Positions 27,551-34,736 of a stretch of 64,000 bases of DNA are shown in pieces. Under the pieces are notes generated by a model. That model was not told where the DNA came from, did not search any database, and saw only the letters and a program-made list of their open reading frames with translations. The stretch covers positions 344,001-408,000 of the forward strand of contig JADJLQ010000001.1 of assembly GCA_016709995.1 (NCBI GenBank), written 5' to 3'. The translations under genes and the position numbers were made by a program. This DNA is from Saprospiraceae bacterium (GTDB lineage Bacteria; Bacteroidota; Bacteroidia; Chitinophagales; Saprospiraceae). Each line of letters begins with the position of its first letter. Within the stretch, counting starts at the first letter, position 1.

Positions 27551-27623
27551 GCGGAAGTAGCTCAGTTGGTAGAGCACAACCTTGCCAAGGTTGGGGTCGC
27601 GAGTTCGAGTCTCGTTTTCCGCT
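27551..27623 (+). tRNA. tRNA-Gly (GCC)
   Basis: A 73-nt cloverleaf beginning GCGGAAGTAGCTCAGTTGG. The acceptor GCGGAAG pairs with TTTCCGC, the anticodon arm is CCTTGCCAAGG (anticodon GCC) and the T-arm holds GTTCGAGTC. The 3' CCA is not encoded. It is followed closely by a Rho-independent terminator. Confidence 0.95.
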
Positions 27624-27631
27624 CTGATTAT

Positions 27632-27660
27632 CAAACCCTTATGAAGAAAGGGTTTTTTTT
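27632..27660 (+). terminator. Rho-independent terminator after tRNA-Gly
   Basis: AAACCCTT (27633-27640), a short loop, and AAGGGTTT followed by eight T in total. It separates tRNA-Gly from tRNA-Leu, which starts only 10 bases later with no obvious promoter of its own in the gap. Confidence 0.8.
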
Positions 27661-27669
27661 TGATATGTG

Positions 27670-27755
27670 GCCCAGGTGGTGAAATTGGTAGACACGCAGG
27701 ACTTAAAATCCTGTGGCCAGTAATGGCCGTGCGGGTTCAAGTCCCGCCCCGGGTA
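27670..27755 (+). tRNA. tRNA-Leu (TAA)
   Basis: An 86-nt class II tRNA beginning GCCCAGGTGGTGAAATTGGT. The anticodon loop CTTAAAA gives anticodon TAA, the variable arm is TGGCCAGTAATGGCC and the T-arm GCGGGTTCAAGTCCCGC. The acceptor 3' strand is CCCGGGT with discriminator A; there is one A-C mismatch and a G-T end pair (G-T at this position is known in E. coli tRNA-Leu). CCA is not encoded. The last 43 bases (27714-27756) recur exactly at 28168-28210. Confidence 0.9.
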
Positions 27756-27756
27756 C

Positions 27757-27869
27757 AAATGCTGACCGAAGCGTCAGTGTTCTAGTCTCACCCCGGATAT
27801 ATGGTGGCCAGAAATGACAAATACGATTTATTTTGACCGAAGCGTCAGTATTCAAGTCCTCGTCCGGGC
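27757..27869 (+). repeat. Two degenerate copies of a tRNA-Leu 3'-end unit
   Basis: ATGCTGACCGAAGCGTCAGT at 27759-27778 runs into TTCTAGTCTCACCCCGGATA, and TTTGACCGAAGCGTCAGTAT at 27831-27850 runs into TTCAAGTCCTCGTCCGGGCA. Each tail resembles the T-arm and acceptor of the preceding tRNA-Leu (TTCAAGTCCCGCCCCGGGTA). Such tail copies are what repeated recombination at a tRNA 3' end leaves behind. Confidence 0.6.
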
Positions 27870-27877
27870 ATTAAGTT

Positions 27878-28144
27878 ATGACTGAAGGGTTGCAACACTT
27901 TGTTTATATTCTATTTTCAGAAAAGTGCAATAGGTACTATATAGGTTATTCTTCTGATCCGGAAAAAAGATTACAAGAACGACACAATCAAGGATATGTA
28001 AAGGCTACGCGTAATTGCAAGCCTTATGTTCTGAAAAAAATGAAATCTTTCCCATCAGAAATGGAGGCAATAAATGAAGAAAGGCGAATTAAATCCTATA
28101 AAAGCCGAACTTATCTTGAGAAATTGATAATTGAAAATTGGTAG
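27878..28144 (+). CDS. GIY-YIG endonuclease domain protein
   Basis: An 88-residue single-domain GIY-YIG nuclease (UPF0213/YhbQ-like). Motifs: FVYILFSEKCNRYYIGYSSD (the GIY...YIG core), the catalytic Arg region PEKRLQERHNQGY, and the C-terminal Glu in EMEAINEERRIKSYKSR. Length matches the free-standing family. Its last codons (GAA AAT TGG TAG) lie inside a copy of the tRNA-Leu D-arm, so the stop codon is supplied by tRNA-derived sequence. It is flanked by tRNA-Leu on the left and a truncated tRNA-Leu copy on the right. The family is often chromosomal and non-mobile; the flanking repeats suggest that this copy moved into the tRNA. Confidence 0.85.
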   Translation: MTEGLQHFVYILFSEKCNRYYIGYSSDPEKRLQERHNQGYVKATRNCKPYVLKKMKSFPSEMEAINEERRIKSYKSRTYLEKLIIENW

Positions 28145-28210
28145 ACACGCCCCGATTGCAATCGGGGTGGCCAGTAATGGCCGTGCGGGTTCAAGTCCCG
28201 CCCCGGGTAC
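28132..28210 (+). pseudogene. 5'-truncated tRNA-Leu copy
   Basis: GAAAATTGGTAGACACGC matches the D-arm of the intact tRNA-Leu at 27680 and the last 43 bases are identical to 27714-27756. The anticodon arm is replaced by the perfect palindrome CCCCGATTGCAATCGGGG (28150-28167), which does not give a normal 7-base loop. No 5' acceptor strand exists, because that side is the end of the GIY-YIG gene. A functional tRNA is therefore unlikely; it looks like a recombination product. Confidence 0.75.
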
Positions 28211-28268
28211 TTACTGAACGAAGCGTCGGTATACTCAATGCTGACAGAATCGTCAGTGTTCAAGTCCA
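28211..28268 (+). repeat. Two further CTGAC..GTCAG units
   Basis: ACTGAACGAAGCGTCGGTAT (28213-28232) and ATGCTGACAGAATCGTCAGT (28239-28258). The second ends in TTCAAGTCC (28260-28268), directly joined to the rtcB remnant. These are the same unit as at 27759 and 27831. Confidence 0.6.
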
Positions 28269-28500
28269 GAACCAAAGCGATCAGCACATTTACCAGGGAT
28301 GCTATGGACAATATCCTCAAAGACCGCGGTGTCGACCTCATCGGTGGTGGCCTCGATAAATCACCTATGGCCTACAAAAATATTGATCAGGTATGGCTGC
28401 TCAAAGGAACCTGGTACAGATCGTAGAGAAATTTTCACCGAAGCTGGTTAGAATGGCTGATGCTGACGGCAGAAGTAAGGTGAATCATCCTAGCCAATAA
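28269..28500 (+). pseudogene. rtcB: 3' remnant of rtcB (RNA ligase), frameshifted
   Basis: Only about 75 C-terminal codons remain of RtcB, the GTP-dependent 3'-phosphate/5'-OH RNA ligase used in tRNA repair. The first part (SRTKAISTFTRDAMDNILKD, then GGLDKSPMAYKNIDQV) and the second (MAAQRNLVQIVEKFSPKLVR, then MADADGR) are in different frames; one base is missing near 28391-28394. The 5' end joins a tRNA-Leu-derived repeat, so the rest of the gene is gone from here. It lies beside tRNA genes, which may be chance or may reflect where the original gene sat. Confidence 0.75.
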
Positions 28501-28521
28501 ATTCGTTTTATAATCCATTAA

Positions 28522-28911
28522 ATGATTCAAAATATTCATCATATAGCCATTATCTGTTCAGATTATGAGGTGTCCAAGAAGTTTTACCTTGATGTATTAG
28601 GCTTGCAAGTCATCAAAGAAACCTATCGTGCAGACAGGGCATCCTTTAAACTAGATCTTGCTTTGAACGGACAGTATGTCATCGAGCTTTTTTCTTTTCC
28701 TGATTCTCCAAAAAGACTGTCGAGGCCTGAATCTACAGGGTTGCGACACCTGGCTTTTGCAGTAACAAATCTTGAAAAAGTACTCGAACACCTTTCAATA
28801 CATCATATACCTGCTGAGCCGATCAGGGTAGATGAGATCACCAGCAAACGATTTTGTTTCATTGCCGACCCTGATGGCTTGCCAATTGAGTTTTATGAAA
28901 TATCACTTTAG
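28522..28911 (+). CDS. VOC family protein (GloA2/YaeR-like)
   Basis: A 129-residue vicinal-oxygen-chelate protein resembling the SMU1112c/YaeR (GloA2) group. Metal ligands are likely His in NIHHIAIICSDYEVSKKFY, Glu in YVIELFSFP, His in GLRHLAFAV, and Glu in DGLPIEFYEI, in the two beta-alpha-beta-beta-beta halves. No signal peptide. The ATG at 28522 gives a full N-terminus. Function in this family is uncertain; glyoxalase-like or lyase activity is possible. Confidence 0.88.
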   Translation: MIQNIHHIAIICSDYEVSKKFYLDVLGLQVIKETYRADRASFKLDLALNGQYVIELFSFPDSPKRLSRPESTGLRHLAFAVTNLEKVLEHLSIHHIPAEPIRVDEITSKRFCFIADPDGLPIEFYEISL

Positions 28912-29134
28912 CACATTGTTAGGACAGTAGACCTGATAACTTAGGTGTGACAAAACCCGCTGCATCATCTATTCTTTTTGTACAGGTGCGTACATAAAAA
29001 TATTGCACTTAGTTAGTTCAAATATATCATGGGAAGTATAGCCTGACAACCCAATACTTATCATTAGCTTTGGGAAGATAATTTTTTTGCAAACTCAACC
29101 TTTCCCAGGTTTGGATAAAGTATTTCGATAGTCT

Positions 29135-30694
29135 ATGATCTTAACCACAACCAATCTTAACCTTTTATACCTCGATGGTCACCTTCGATACATCAAACAC
29201 GGTGAAGAAGAAATCATCCGCATGGTCTATACCGCACTTCGCAATGATCATTGGTTTACATTGCCGATGCAGATATCCAAGGAGACAATTATTCAAAATG
29301 AAAGTTCATTTTCAATTCAATATCACGCGCAATATGTTCTGGGGGATATCGATTATGAAGCAGACATTGAGATACTAGGAACAGCTGATGATGTACTATC
29401 TTTTCATTTTAAGGGTAAAGCGAAAACAGATTTTTTAAGAAACAGGATAGGCATTTGTGTGCTGCATCCTATCCATAACTCCCTTGGCCAGGCAGTGATT
29501 GTCACCCAGCCTGATGGTGACGAAGTAGCGGCTATATTTCCAACCTTGATCGAGCCCAATATAGCCTTTGAAAATATCGTACAATTTGCATGGAAAACCC
29601 GTGGAGGAGTAGGGGCTTCCCTGGAGTTTGAAGGTGATGTTTTTGAGTCAGAGGATCAGCGTAATTGGTCAGACAACAGTTTTAAAACTTATTCTACTCC
29701 GGTATCGATCCCATTTCCAGTACTTGTCAAATCAGGGGACGAAGTGGAACAAAAAGTAACTTTATCATTTTGGCAGGATGTCGTTGTGCGTTCGGCTAAG
29801 TTGCCTGATGAAGATAAAAAAGAAATTCTTGTTCCATTCCCCAGGATTGGATACGCCAGAAATGATAGACCCCTCACGGATGCCCATGTTGAAATGCTGA
29901 AACAAATCAAATTTGATCATTATCGGGTAGAAATAGATTTTGCAGAAGGATGGTTGAATACTTTTAGAAAAGCTTGTGCCGAAGCTGAAGTGTTGGATGT
30001 AGGTATCGAATTAGTCGTTTTGTTTGGTGACTATGTCCCGGAGTATAACCTGCTGCGAGATAGTTTTTCATCCAGGCTAGGTTCAATGACCATATTGCAA
30101 AAACATGCTTCCACTCCCACACAAGGATTGCTGGATTATTTGATTCCGCGATTGAAAAGTGATTTTCCATCAATTCGAATAGGTTCTGGTACAAATGGCC
30201 ACTTCGTAGCAATAAACAGAACCAGGACTATTGACTCCAGGCTGGATTTTATCAGCTATGGAGTCACGCCTTTAGCACATTTATCGGATGATCTCACTTT
30301 AAAGGAAAACCTGGAAGCACAACAATACCCTCTGAAAACTTTAAGATCATTTACCGATTTACCGATGCATATTTCGCCGGTCACTTTGAGATCCCGGGAT
30401 TATCCAGCCTTGACTATTGATCCCCGTCAGCACACCCCGATGATGGCTGACTGGACCACGATGAGTTTGAAATACCTTGCCGGGGCAGATCAAATCACTT
30501 TTTTTGAAATTATTGGTCCCAAAGGGATCATCAATGAATCCGGGCCTTCACCGATCTATGATGTATTGAAACGGATCACTGATTTTCAACCAAAGTATAT
30601 TATCCCTACTCAGGTCATGCATCCTTTAATGGAAGATATCCTGGTCCTTGAAAATGTAGCAGGGGAGAGGATGGAGCTGAAGGTGGTATTTTAA
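29135..30694 (+). CDS. D-apionate lactonase-like protein
   Basis: A 519-residue cytoplasmic protein. The pattern LRYIKHGEEEIIRMVYTALR, then LRNRIGICVLHPIH, then FEGDVFESEDQRNWSDNSFK followed by TYSTPVSIPFPV matches what I recall of D-apionate lactonase (ApnL), which opens apionolactone in apiose catabolism. The second half is a TIM-barrel-like or accessory region (FDHYRVEIDFAEGW, RIGSGTNGHFVAINR). No other apn genes are adjacent, so the physiological substrate could be another acid-sugar lactone. It stands alone and converges on the sugar-dehydrogenase-like gene at 30730. Assignment is from memory of the family motif, not a search. Confidence 0.68.
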   Translation: MILTTTNLNLLYLDGHLRYIKHGEEEIIRMVYTALRNDHWFTLPMQISKETIIQNESSFSIQYHAQYVLGDIDYEADIEILGTADDVLSFHFKGKAKTDFLRNRIGICVLHPIHNSLGQAVIVTQPDGDEVAAIFPTLIEPNIAFENIVQFAWKTRGGVGASLEFEGDVFESEDQRNWSDNSFKTYSTPVSIPFPVLVKSGDEVEQKVTLSFWQDVVVRSAKLPDEDKKEILVPFPRIGYARNDRPLTDAHVEMLKQIKFDHYRVEIDFAEGWLNTFRKACAEAEVLDVGIELVVLFGDYVPEYNLLRDSFSSRLGSMTILQKHASTPTQGLLDYLIPRLKSDFPSIRIGSGTNGHFVAINRTRTIDSRLDFISYGVTPLAHLSDDLTLKENLEAQQYPLKTLRSFTDLPMHISPVTLRSRDYPALTIDPRQHTPMMADWTTMSLKYLAGADQITFFEIIGPKGIINESGPSPIYDVLKRITDFQPKYIIPTQVMHPLMEDILVLENVAGERMELKVVF

Positions 30695-30729
30695 TAAATC
30701 ATCTTTTTGAAATACTGCGACTAACCTCA

Positions 30730-32214
30730 TTATTCCTTCAACACATTCACAGTATAACAAATCAATTTATTATCCAATTTCATTCCACTTTTGGAGACCA
30801 AATCTCCCAGAGTCCATTCGTAGATGTATCCAGGTTTAATCTTAGGCAATCTTAAAGTTACTGACCTGCGGTCTGTAGAGGCTTCTATGCTTGTCACGGG
30901 TATTTCCTGTACATCAAACTGATCGGAACCATACTTCAAATGATATTCATAATAATAATGTCTGCAATGAAACAAAGTGGAATCGACAGATATTGTATCA
31001 GCAATTGGCTGCGTAAAATTTATTTCAAAGCCATCTTTTAATAAATGTATTTGATATATATCCATGGGTTGCATGCCGGTAAAAACGAGGCGCTGGATAC
31101 CCAGATCACCAACGAATCCGTGCTGAGTATGACCTACCCACAAGCTGCCGTCCGGTGCAAAAGCCAGTCTATTATTGCCTTTTAATAATCCTTGTTTATC
31201 CAAAAATGGCATACAGGCTCCTTGTAGCTGACCGCCTACTTCTTCCAGCATGACTCTCAGGATGCGTTCCTGGTTCATTTCCCCTACAAAAAATTGTCCG
31301 GTATATGGTCCAAACTTCCCATTTGTCCGGTCTATTACAGGCTGAGAAGGTGAGGACGCCATGATGCCATGAGGATACAAGACGATTCCTTTGGTACGCA
31401 TTGAATCCAATGAAGCAATTGGGAGCTTAGATGGATCCCCCTGATTCCATCCATCCTTCCAGAGGAGACTGGCCGGATGCCCATAAAAATGATCTTCTTC
31501 TACATGATACATGACACTCGTACCTACCCAATCACCTTGATTGTCATTGACGAATAACCTGTTTTGATCATCAAAGACCAGGCCATTGGGTGACCTCAGT
31601 CCACTGGCAAAAGGATGGATCTGACCATCGGGTGTGATCTGCATAATCCAACCACGATAGGGCACTGCTGAAAATTTTTGCAATGGTCGGCCCGGAACCA
31701 GAGTCGTATCTAAAGTACCCCTTACTTCTTCCTGGATTTTGCCATATTCCGAAGCTGTATTCAAACCGATGTATAGATTGCCGGCTTTGTCTTTGACAGG
31801 ACCATAATTCCACTCGTGATAATTTCCGGTCATGCCAAATTGGTCTGTGACAGTTTCGAATAAATCTGCAGCGCCGTCCCGGTCAGTATCTACCAGTCGA
31901 GTGAGCTCCGGCCTTTGCATCACCAGCATTTCGTGATCACTGACGATCAATAAACCTAATGGTTCATGGAGACCTGAAGCAAATAACTTCCATGATTTTT
32001 TAATTGGGTCATAGATCATCACCTCGCCTCTTAGAAAGCAAGCTACCAAACGACCATCCGGCAAAAACTCAATAGCTCCTGTCTCACCAGTCAATCCCTC
32101 AGGCAGCCTGATGTCTTCTACTATATAAGCTGCCTCGGGTACAGTAGTTTTTATATCAGATTTACAAGCAGAAATCCAGCTGAATACTAATATTACGAAG
32201 TAACGGCAGGTCAT
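30730..32214 (-). CDS. PQQ-type sugar-dehydrogenase-like beta-propeller lipoprotein
   Basis: A 494-residue lipoprotein (signal ending ISAC, Cys 17) with a six-bladed propeller layout like glucose/sorbosone dehydrogenases and the membrane-bound dehydrogenase domain of planctomycetes (GAIEFLPDGRLVACFLRGEV, then HEPLGLLIV, GPVKDKAGNLYIGLN, GLRSPNGLVFDDQNRLFVND, MASSPSQPVID). The C-terminal 110 residues form a separate beta domain. Its ATG overlaps the cupredoxin gene's stop (ATGA, 32211-32214), so the two are translationally coupled and could form an electron-transfer pair. Substrate unknown. Confidence 0.75.
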   Translation of the reverse strand: MTCRYFVILVFSWISACKSDIKTTVPEAAYIVEDIRLPEGLTGETGAIEFLPDGRLVACFLRGEVMIYDPIKKSWKLFASGLHEPLGLLIVSDHEMLVMQRPELTRLVDTDRDGAADLFETVTDQFGMTGNYHEWNYGPVKDKAGNLYIGLNTASEYGKIQEEVRGTLDTTLVPGRPLQKFSAVPYRGWIMQITPDGQIHPFASGLRSPNGLVFDDQNRLFVNDNQGDWVGTSVMYHVEEDHFYGHPASLLWKDGWNQGDPSKLPIASLDSMRTKGIVLYPHGIMASSPSQPVIDRTNGKFGPYTGQFFVGEMNQERILRVMLEEVGGQLQGACMPFLDKQGLLKGNNRLAFAPDGSLWVGHTQHGFVGDLGIQRLVFTGMQPMDIYQIHLLKDGFEINFTQPIADTISVDSTLFHCRHYYYEYHLKYGSDQFDVQEIPVTSIEASTDRRSVTLRLPKIKPGYIYEWTLGDLVSKSGMKLDNKLICYTVNVLKE

Positions 32215-33287
32215 TGAATCTGTTTTGACATCGTGATGGTAAAATCAATAGCATCGCCGGGACTTAATGTAAGTTGATTGCCGGACCAGGAGCCCTTGTT
32301 GGATAGATATTTGATTCCATCTCCGGGTGAATGGGAAAACTTTAAAGTTTGATCGATACCGGTGATGCGGAAATGCCGGCTCAGACTTTTTTCACTTGCA
32401 GTTTGAATCAATTCATATACATCCATCCCTTCCCATTGATAATGGAATTCGGGATATGCATTGATCAGCCGGTATCCTTTGAATTTTACTTGTGGTTTTT
32501 GATTACCAACTAGAAACGGATAGGATGTGCTGTCTTTATAAATGATATTGCTTAATATTTTTGCATTCAGTTCGCCTTTGATCGTCCAGTAATCGGTCAG
32601 GTCCAGAAATGCTCCGGACCAGATATATCGCAATCGACAGGATCCGGCGTCCCAACAATAATTTAATTTTTTTGGCAGGCATACGGCAATGGCCGCCGGC
32701 CCTGCTTCCGGCATGAGTACCCGATATAGATAAGGGGGAGTCAGCGGGTAGGGGTGACCGGAGGGCCGATCAAGAGACTTCCCTTCAGCGGTTACTCTTC
32801 GATGTTGCGGCACACTGAGGTCGGCAGAGAGCTCCGGCATGATGCCATTGGTGACATGCATGCCACCATACATGATACCCCCATGACCTGGGAAAGTACA
32901 TACGTATGGATAGACCCCTGTCACCCGCGGTGCCCGGAATAAGATCGAATCTGACTCACCAGATTTCAACAAGGGTATATAATTGAGGACTTCTGTTATC
33001 TTGGGGATATACCCTACAGACGGACCATCTTTGCCCAATGCCAGCCCGGCATCTACGATTTTTTGTCGGCTGTCTTTCTGACCCAGGACCAGGTTGTGTT
33101 CCATTTCATCAGTATTGAGCAGTACTAACCTGATATGGCTACCAGGCTTTACCGAAAATCTGACCTGATCGTATTGCATTCCAGGTATGGTTTTGAGTAT
33201 TATTCTGACCGTATCAGGTTTGATTTGGGCATAGAGAGGTTCGAGGAAAAACGAAAAGGCAAAGAGGACTATGAATGTTGCCTTCAT
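32211..33287 (-). CDS. Secreted azurin-like cupredoxin with uncharacterised C-terminal domain
   Basis: A 358-residue exported protein (signal 1-20, ending LEPLYAQ). Residues about 25-155 form a plastocyanin/azurin fold with all type 1 copper ligands visible: His in DEMEHNLVLG and Cys, His and Met in YVCTFPGHGGIMYGGM (C-x4-H-x3-M spacing). The remaining 200 residues (GHPYPLTPPYLYRVLMPEAG, IAVCLPKKLNYCWDAGSCRL, YPEFHYQWEG) form a domain I do not recognise by name. It is coupled by a four-base overlap to the propeller dehydrogenase-like gene, so it may carry electrons from it. Confidence 0.82.
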   Translation of the reverse strand: MKATFIVLFAFSFFLEPLYAQIKPDTVRIILKTIPGMQYDQVRFSVKPGSHIRLVLLNTDEMEHNLVLGQKDSRQKIVDAGLALGKDGPSVGYIPKITEVLNYIPLLKSGESDSILFRAPRVTGVYPYVCTFPGHGGIMYGGMHVTNGIMPELSADLSVPQHRRVTAEGKSLDRPSGHPYPLTPPYLYRVLMPEAGPAAIAVCLPKKLNYCWDAGSCRLRYIWSGAFLDLTDYWTIKGELNAKILSNIIYKDSTSYPFLVGNQKPQVKFKGYRLINAYPEFHYQWEGMDVYELIQTASEKSLSRHFRITGIDQTLKFSHSPGDGIKYLSNKGSWSGNQLTLSPGDAIDFTITMSKQIQ

Positions 33288-33351
33288 TAATAAATTATTT
33301 GATTTGCAACAGACCGCATGTTTTTCATAAATATAATCAGCTTAATACAGA

Positions 33352-34518
33352 TCACTGGATTATTTCTTTATTGGCTGAGTCGATCATGCCCCGGATATAT
33401 CCAAATGCCTGGGCAAATGCCTGGTAGCCCCTGGGGTCATCGGGATGTGTAGGTACATGATCAGGACAGATCGACCAGGCATATCCGCTGTCTCGTAAAA
33501 TGCGGATCACATCAATAAAATCGACTTCTCCTTCGTCGATATATACTTCCTGAAAATCATGCAGACCTCCCCGCACATTGCGCATATGTATTTGATAGAT
33601 TTTGCCCTTTTCTGCAAAATATTTTACGATGGGAGGCAATTCAGTTTTAGGGTCTCGCAGACCTTCCATGATCGTACCCAGGCAGAGCTGAAATCCATTG
33701 TACGGGCTGTCCACGATCGCTTCATATTTTTTCAACGAATCAAATACGGTAGCTGGTGCTGCGTCCCAATTGTCTACTCCCTGGTAACCTCGTGGCAGCC
33801 CGGGTGGATCATAAGGGTGCACCGCCATGCGCACATCGTACTGAGTACATACCGGTATGATATTGGTTAGAAAATAATGGATGCGTTCCCAATATTGGTC
33901 GTAGTTTATTTTACCATATTTTTCTACAGGCAGATCTTGCCAGTTGGGTTCAAGCTTAAAAGAATGATAGCTCGAACCACCTCTTCCCGGAGTGTGACCA
34001 TTGCGCCGGATGGGGATTAAGGTCCAATGCATGGTGATCACTTTTACACCGACAGCCGAGGCTTTTTTTACATTTTCAATTACTTCCTGCAATTTTCTTG
34101 CCTGATCGGCTCCCGGAATTGCATAGATATATCCCGAGTCCATTCTGATTGCTTCCCAGGTCATACCCGCACGATCACAATCTTCTCTCCACTGTTTCAT
34201 TTCGTCCAGGTTCCAGGCACCTTCCATGCTATTGGTCAGATGCCTGACACCGTGCCTTTGATGATATTGGAAATTGCGGGGATTGGTCCAGGCTTTTTGC
34301 CGCATCGCATAAGACAAACTATCGTCTGACATCACCACATGATAATCTCCGCCCACATGAAGCAGAGGATTGCTTTTCGGCTTTAACTTTTTGGGCTTAG
34401 TCAGAGCTGATACCGGATTCGTGAGGGTCGCCCCCAGTAGGCCGGTGCCGATCACTTTGTGAAAATTTCTGCGGTTGATCATGGAGGATTCAGAATGGCC
34501 AATTTGTTTTCTAGACAT
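33352..34518 (-). CDS. Tat-exported mannonate dehydratase-like (UxuA-type) TIM-barrel protein
   Basis: About 389 residues from ATG 34518 (alternative ATG 34482). A twin-arginine motif, INRRNFHKVIGTGLLGATLT, directs Tat export, which is unusual for a UxuA-type fold that normally works in the cytoplasm. Mannonate-dehydratase-like blocks are GVKVITMHWTLIP, MAVHPYDPPGLPRGYQG, LCLGTIMEGL, KIYQIHMRNVRGG and SICPDHVPTHPDDPRGY. Metal-binding His/Asp positions are present but HPDDPP is replaced by HPYDPP. The gene precedes the cupredoxin-dehydrogenase pair by 64 bases on the same strand, suggesting one periplasmic sugar-acid cluster. Exact reaction uncertain; sugar isomerase/epimerase is an alternative. 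Confidence 0.75.
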   Translation of the reverse strand: MSRKQIGHSESSMINRRNFHKVIGTGLLGATLTNPVSALTKPKKLKPKSNPLLHVGGDYHVVMSDDSLSYAMRQKAWTNPRNFQYHQRHGVRHLTNSMEGAWNLDEMKQWREDCDRAGMTWEAIRMDSGYIYAIPGADQARKLQEVIENVKKASAVGVKVITMHWTLIPIRRNGHTPGRGGSSYHSFKLEPNWQDLPVEKYGKINYDQYWERIHYFLTNIIPVCTQYDVRMAVHPYDPPGLPRGYQGVDNWDAAPATVFDSLKKYEAIVDSPYNGFQLCLGTIMEGLRDPKTELPPIVKYFAEKGKIYQIHMRNVRGGLHDFQEVYIDEGEVDFIDVIRILRDSGYAWSICPDHVPTHPDDPRGYQAFAQAFGYIRGMIDSANKEIIQ

Positions 34519-34736
34519 TTTAGATAATTGAAGAGAACAAATTACGGAATTAGTGGGTAGTGAGTGATGGATAATGGGGAAGAAAACGAGTGCCAGGGTG
34601 CCCGTAGTCAATGGACTGATCTAACAAAATCTATAAAAATGCCTGTTATACATTAGCAATCCTGAGTCATTTTACAGATGGCATAAGAAGGAAAATCTTT
34701 ATCAGGTCAAAATAGAAAGACCTTTGCTTTTGAGCT

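Noticed and set aside
27878..28144. Self-splicing intron carrying the GIY-YIG nuclease as a homing gene
   Set aside because: tRNA-Leu upstream is intact and uninterrupted, so the nuclease lies after the tRNA and not within an intron; no group I core was recognised.
28132..28210. Second functional tRNA-Leu
   Set aside because: The 5' acceptor strand is absent because the GIY-YIG gene ends there, and the anticodon arm is an 18-base palindrome that does not form a normal seven-base loop.
28138..28359. Open frame over the tRNA remnant and rtcB fragment
   Set aside because: It is read out of the tRNA copy and in the wrong frame for the rtcB homology.
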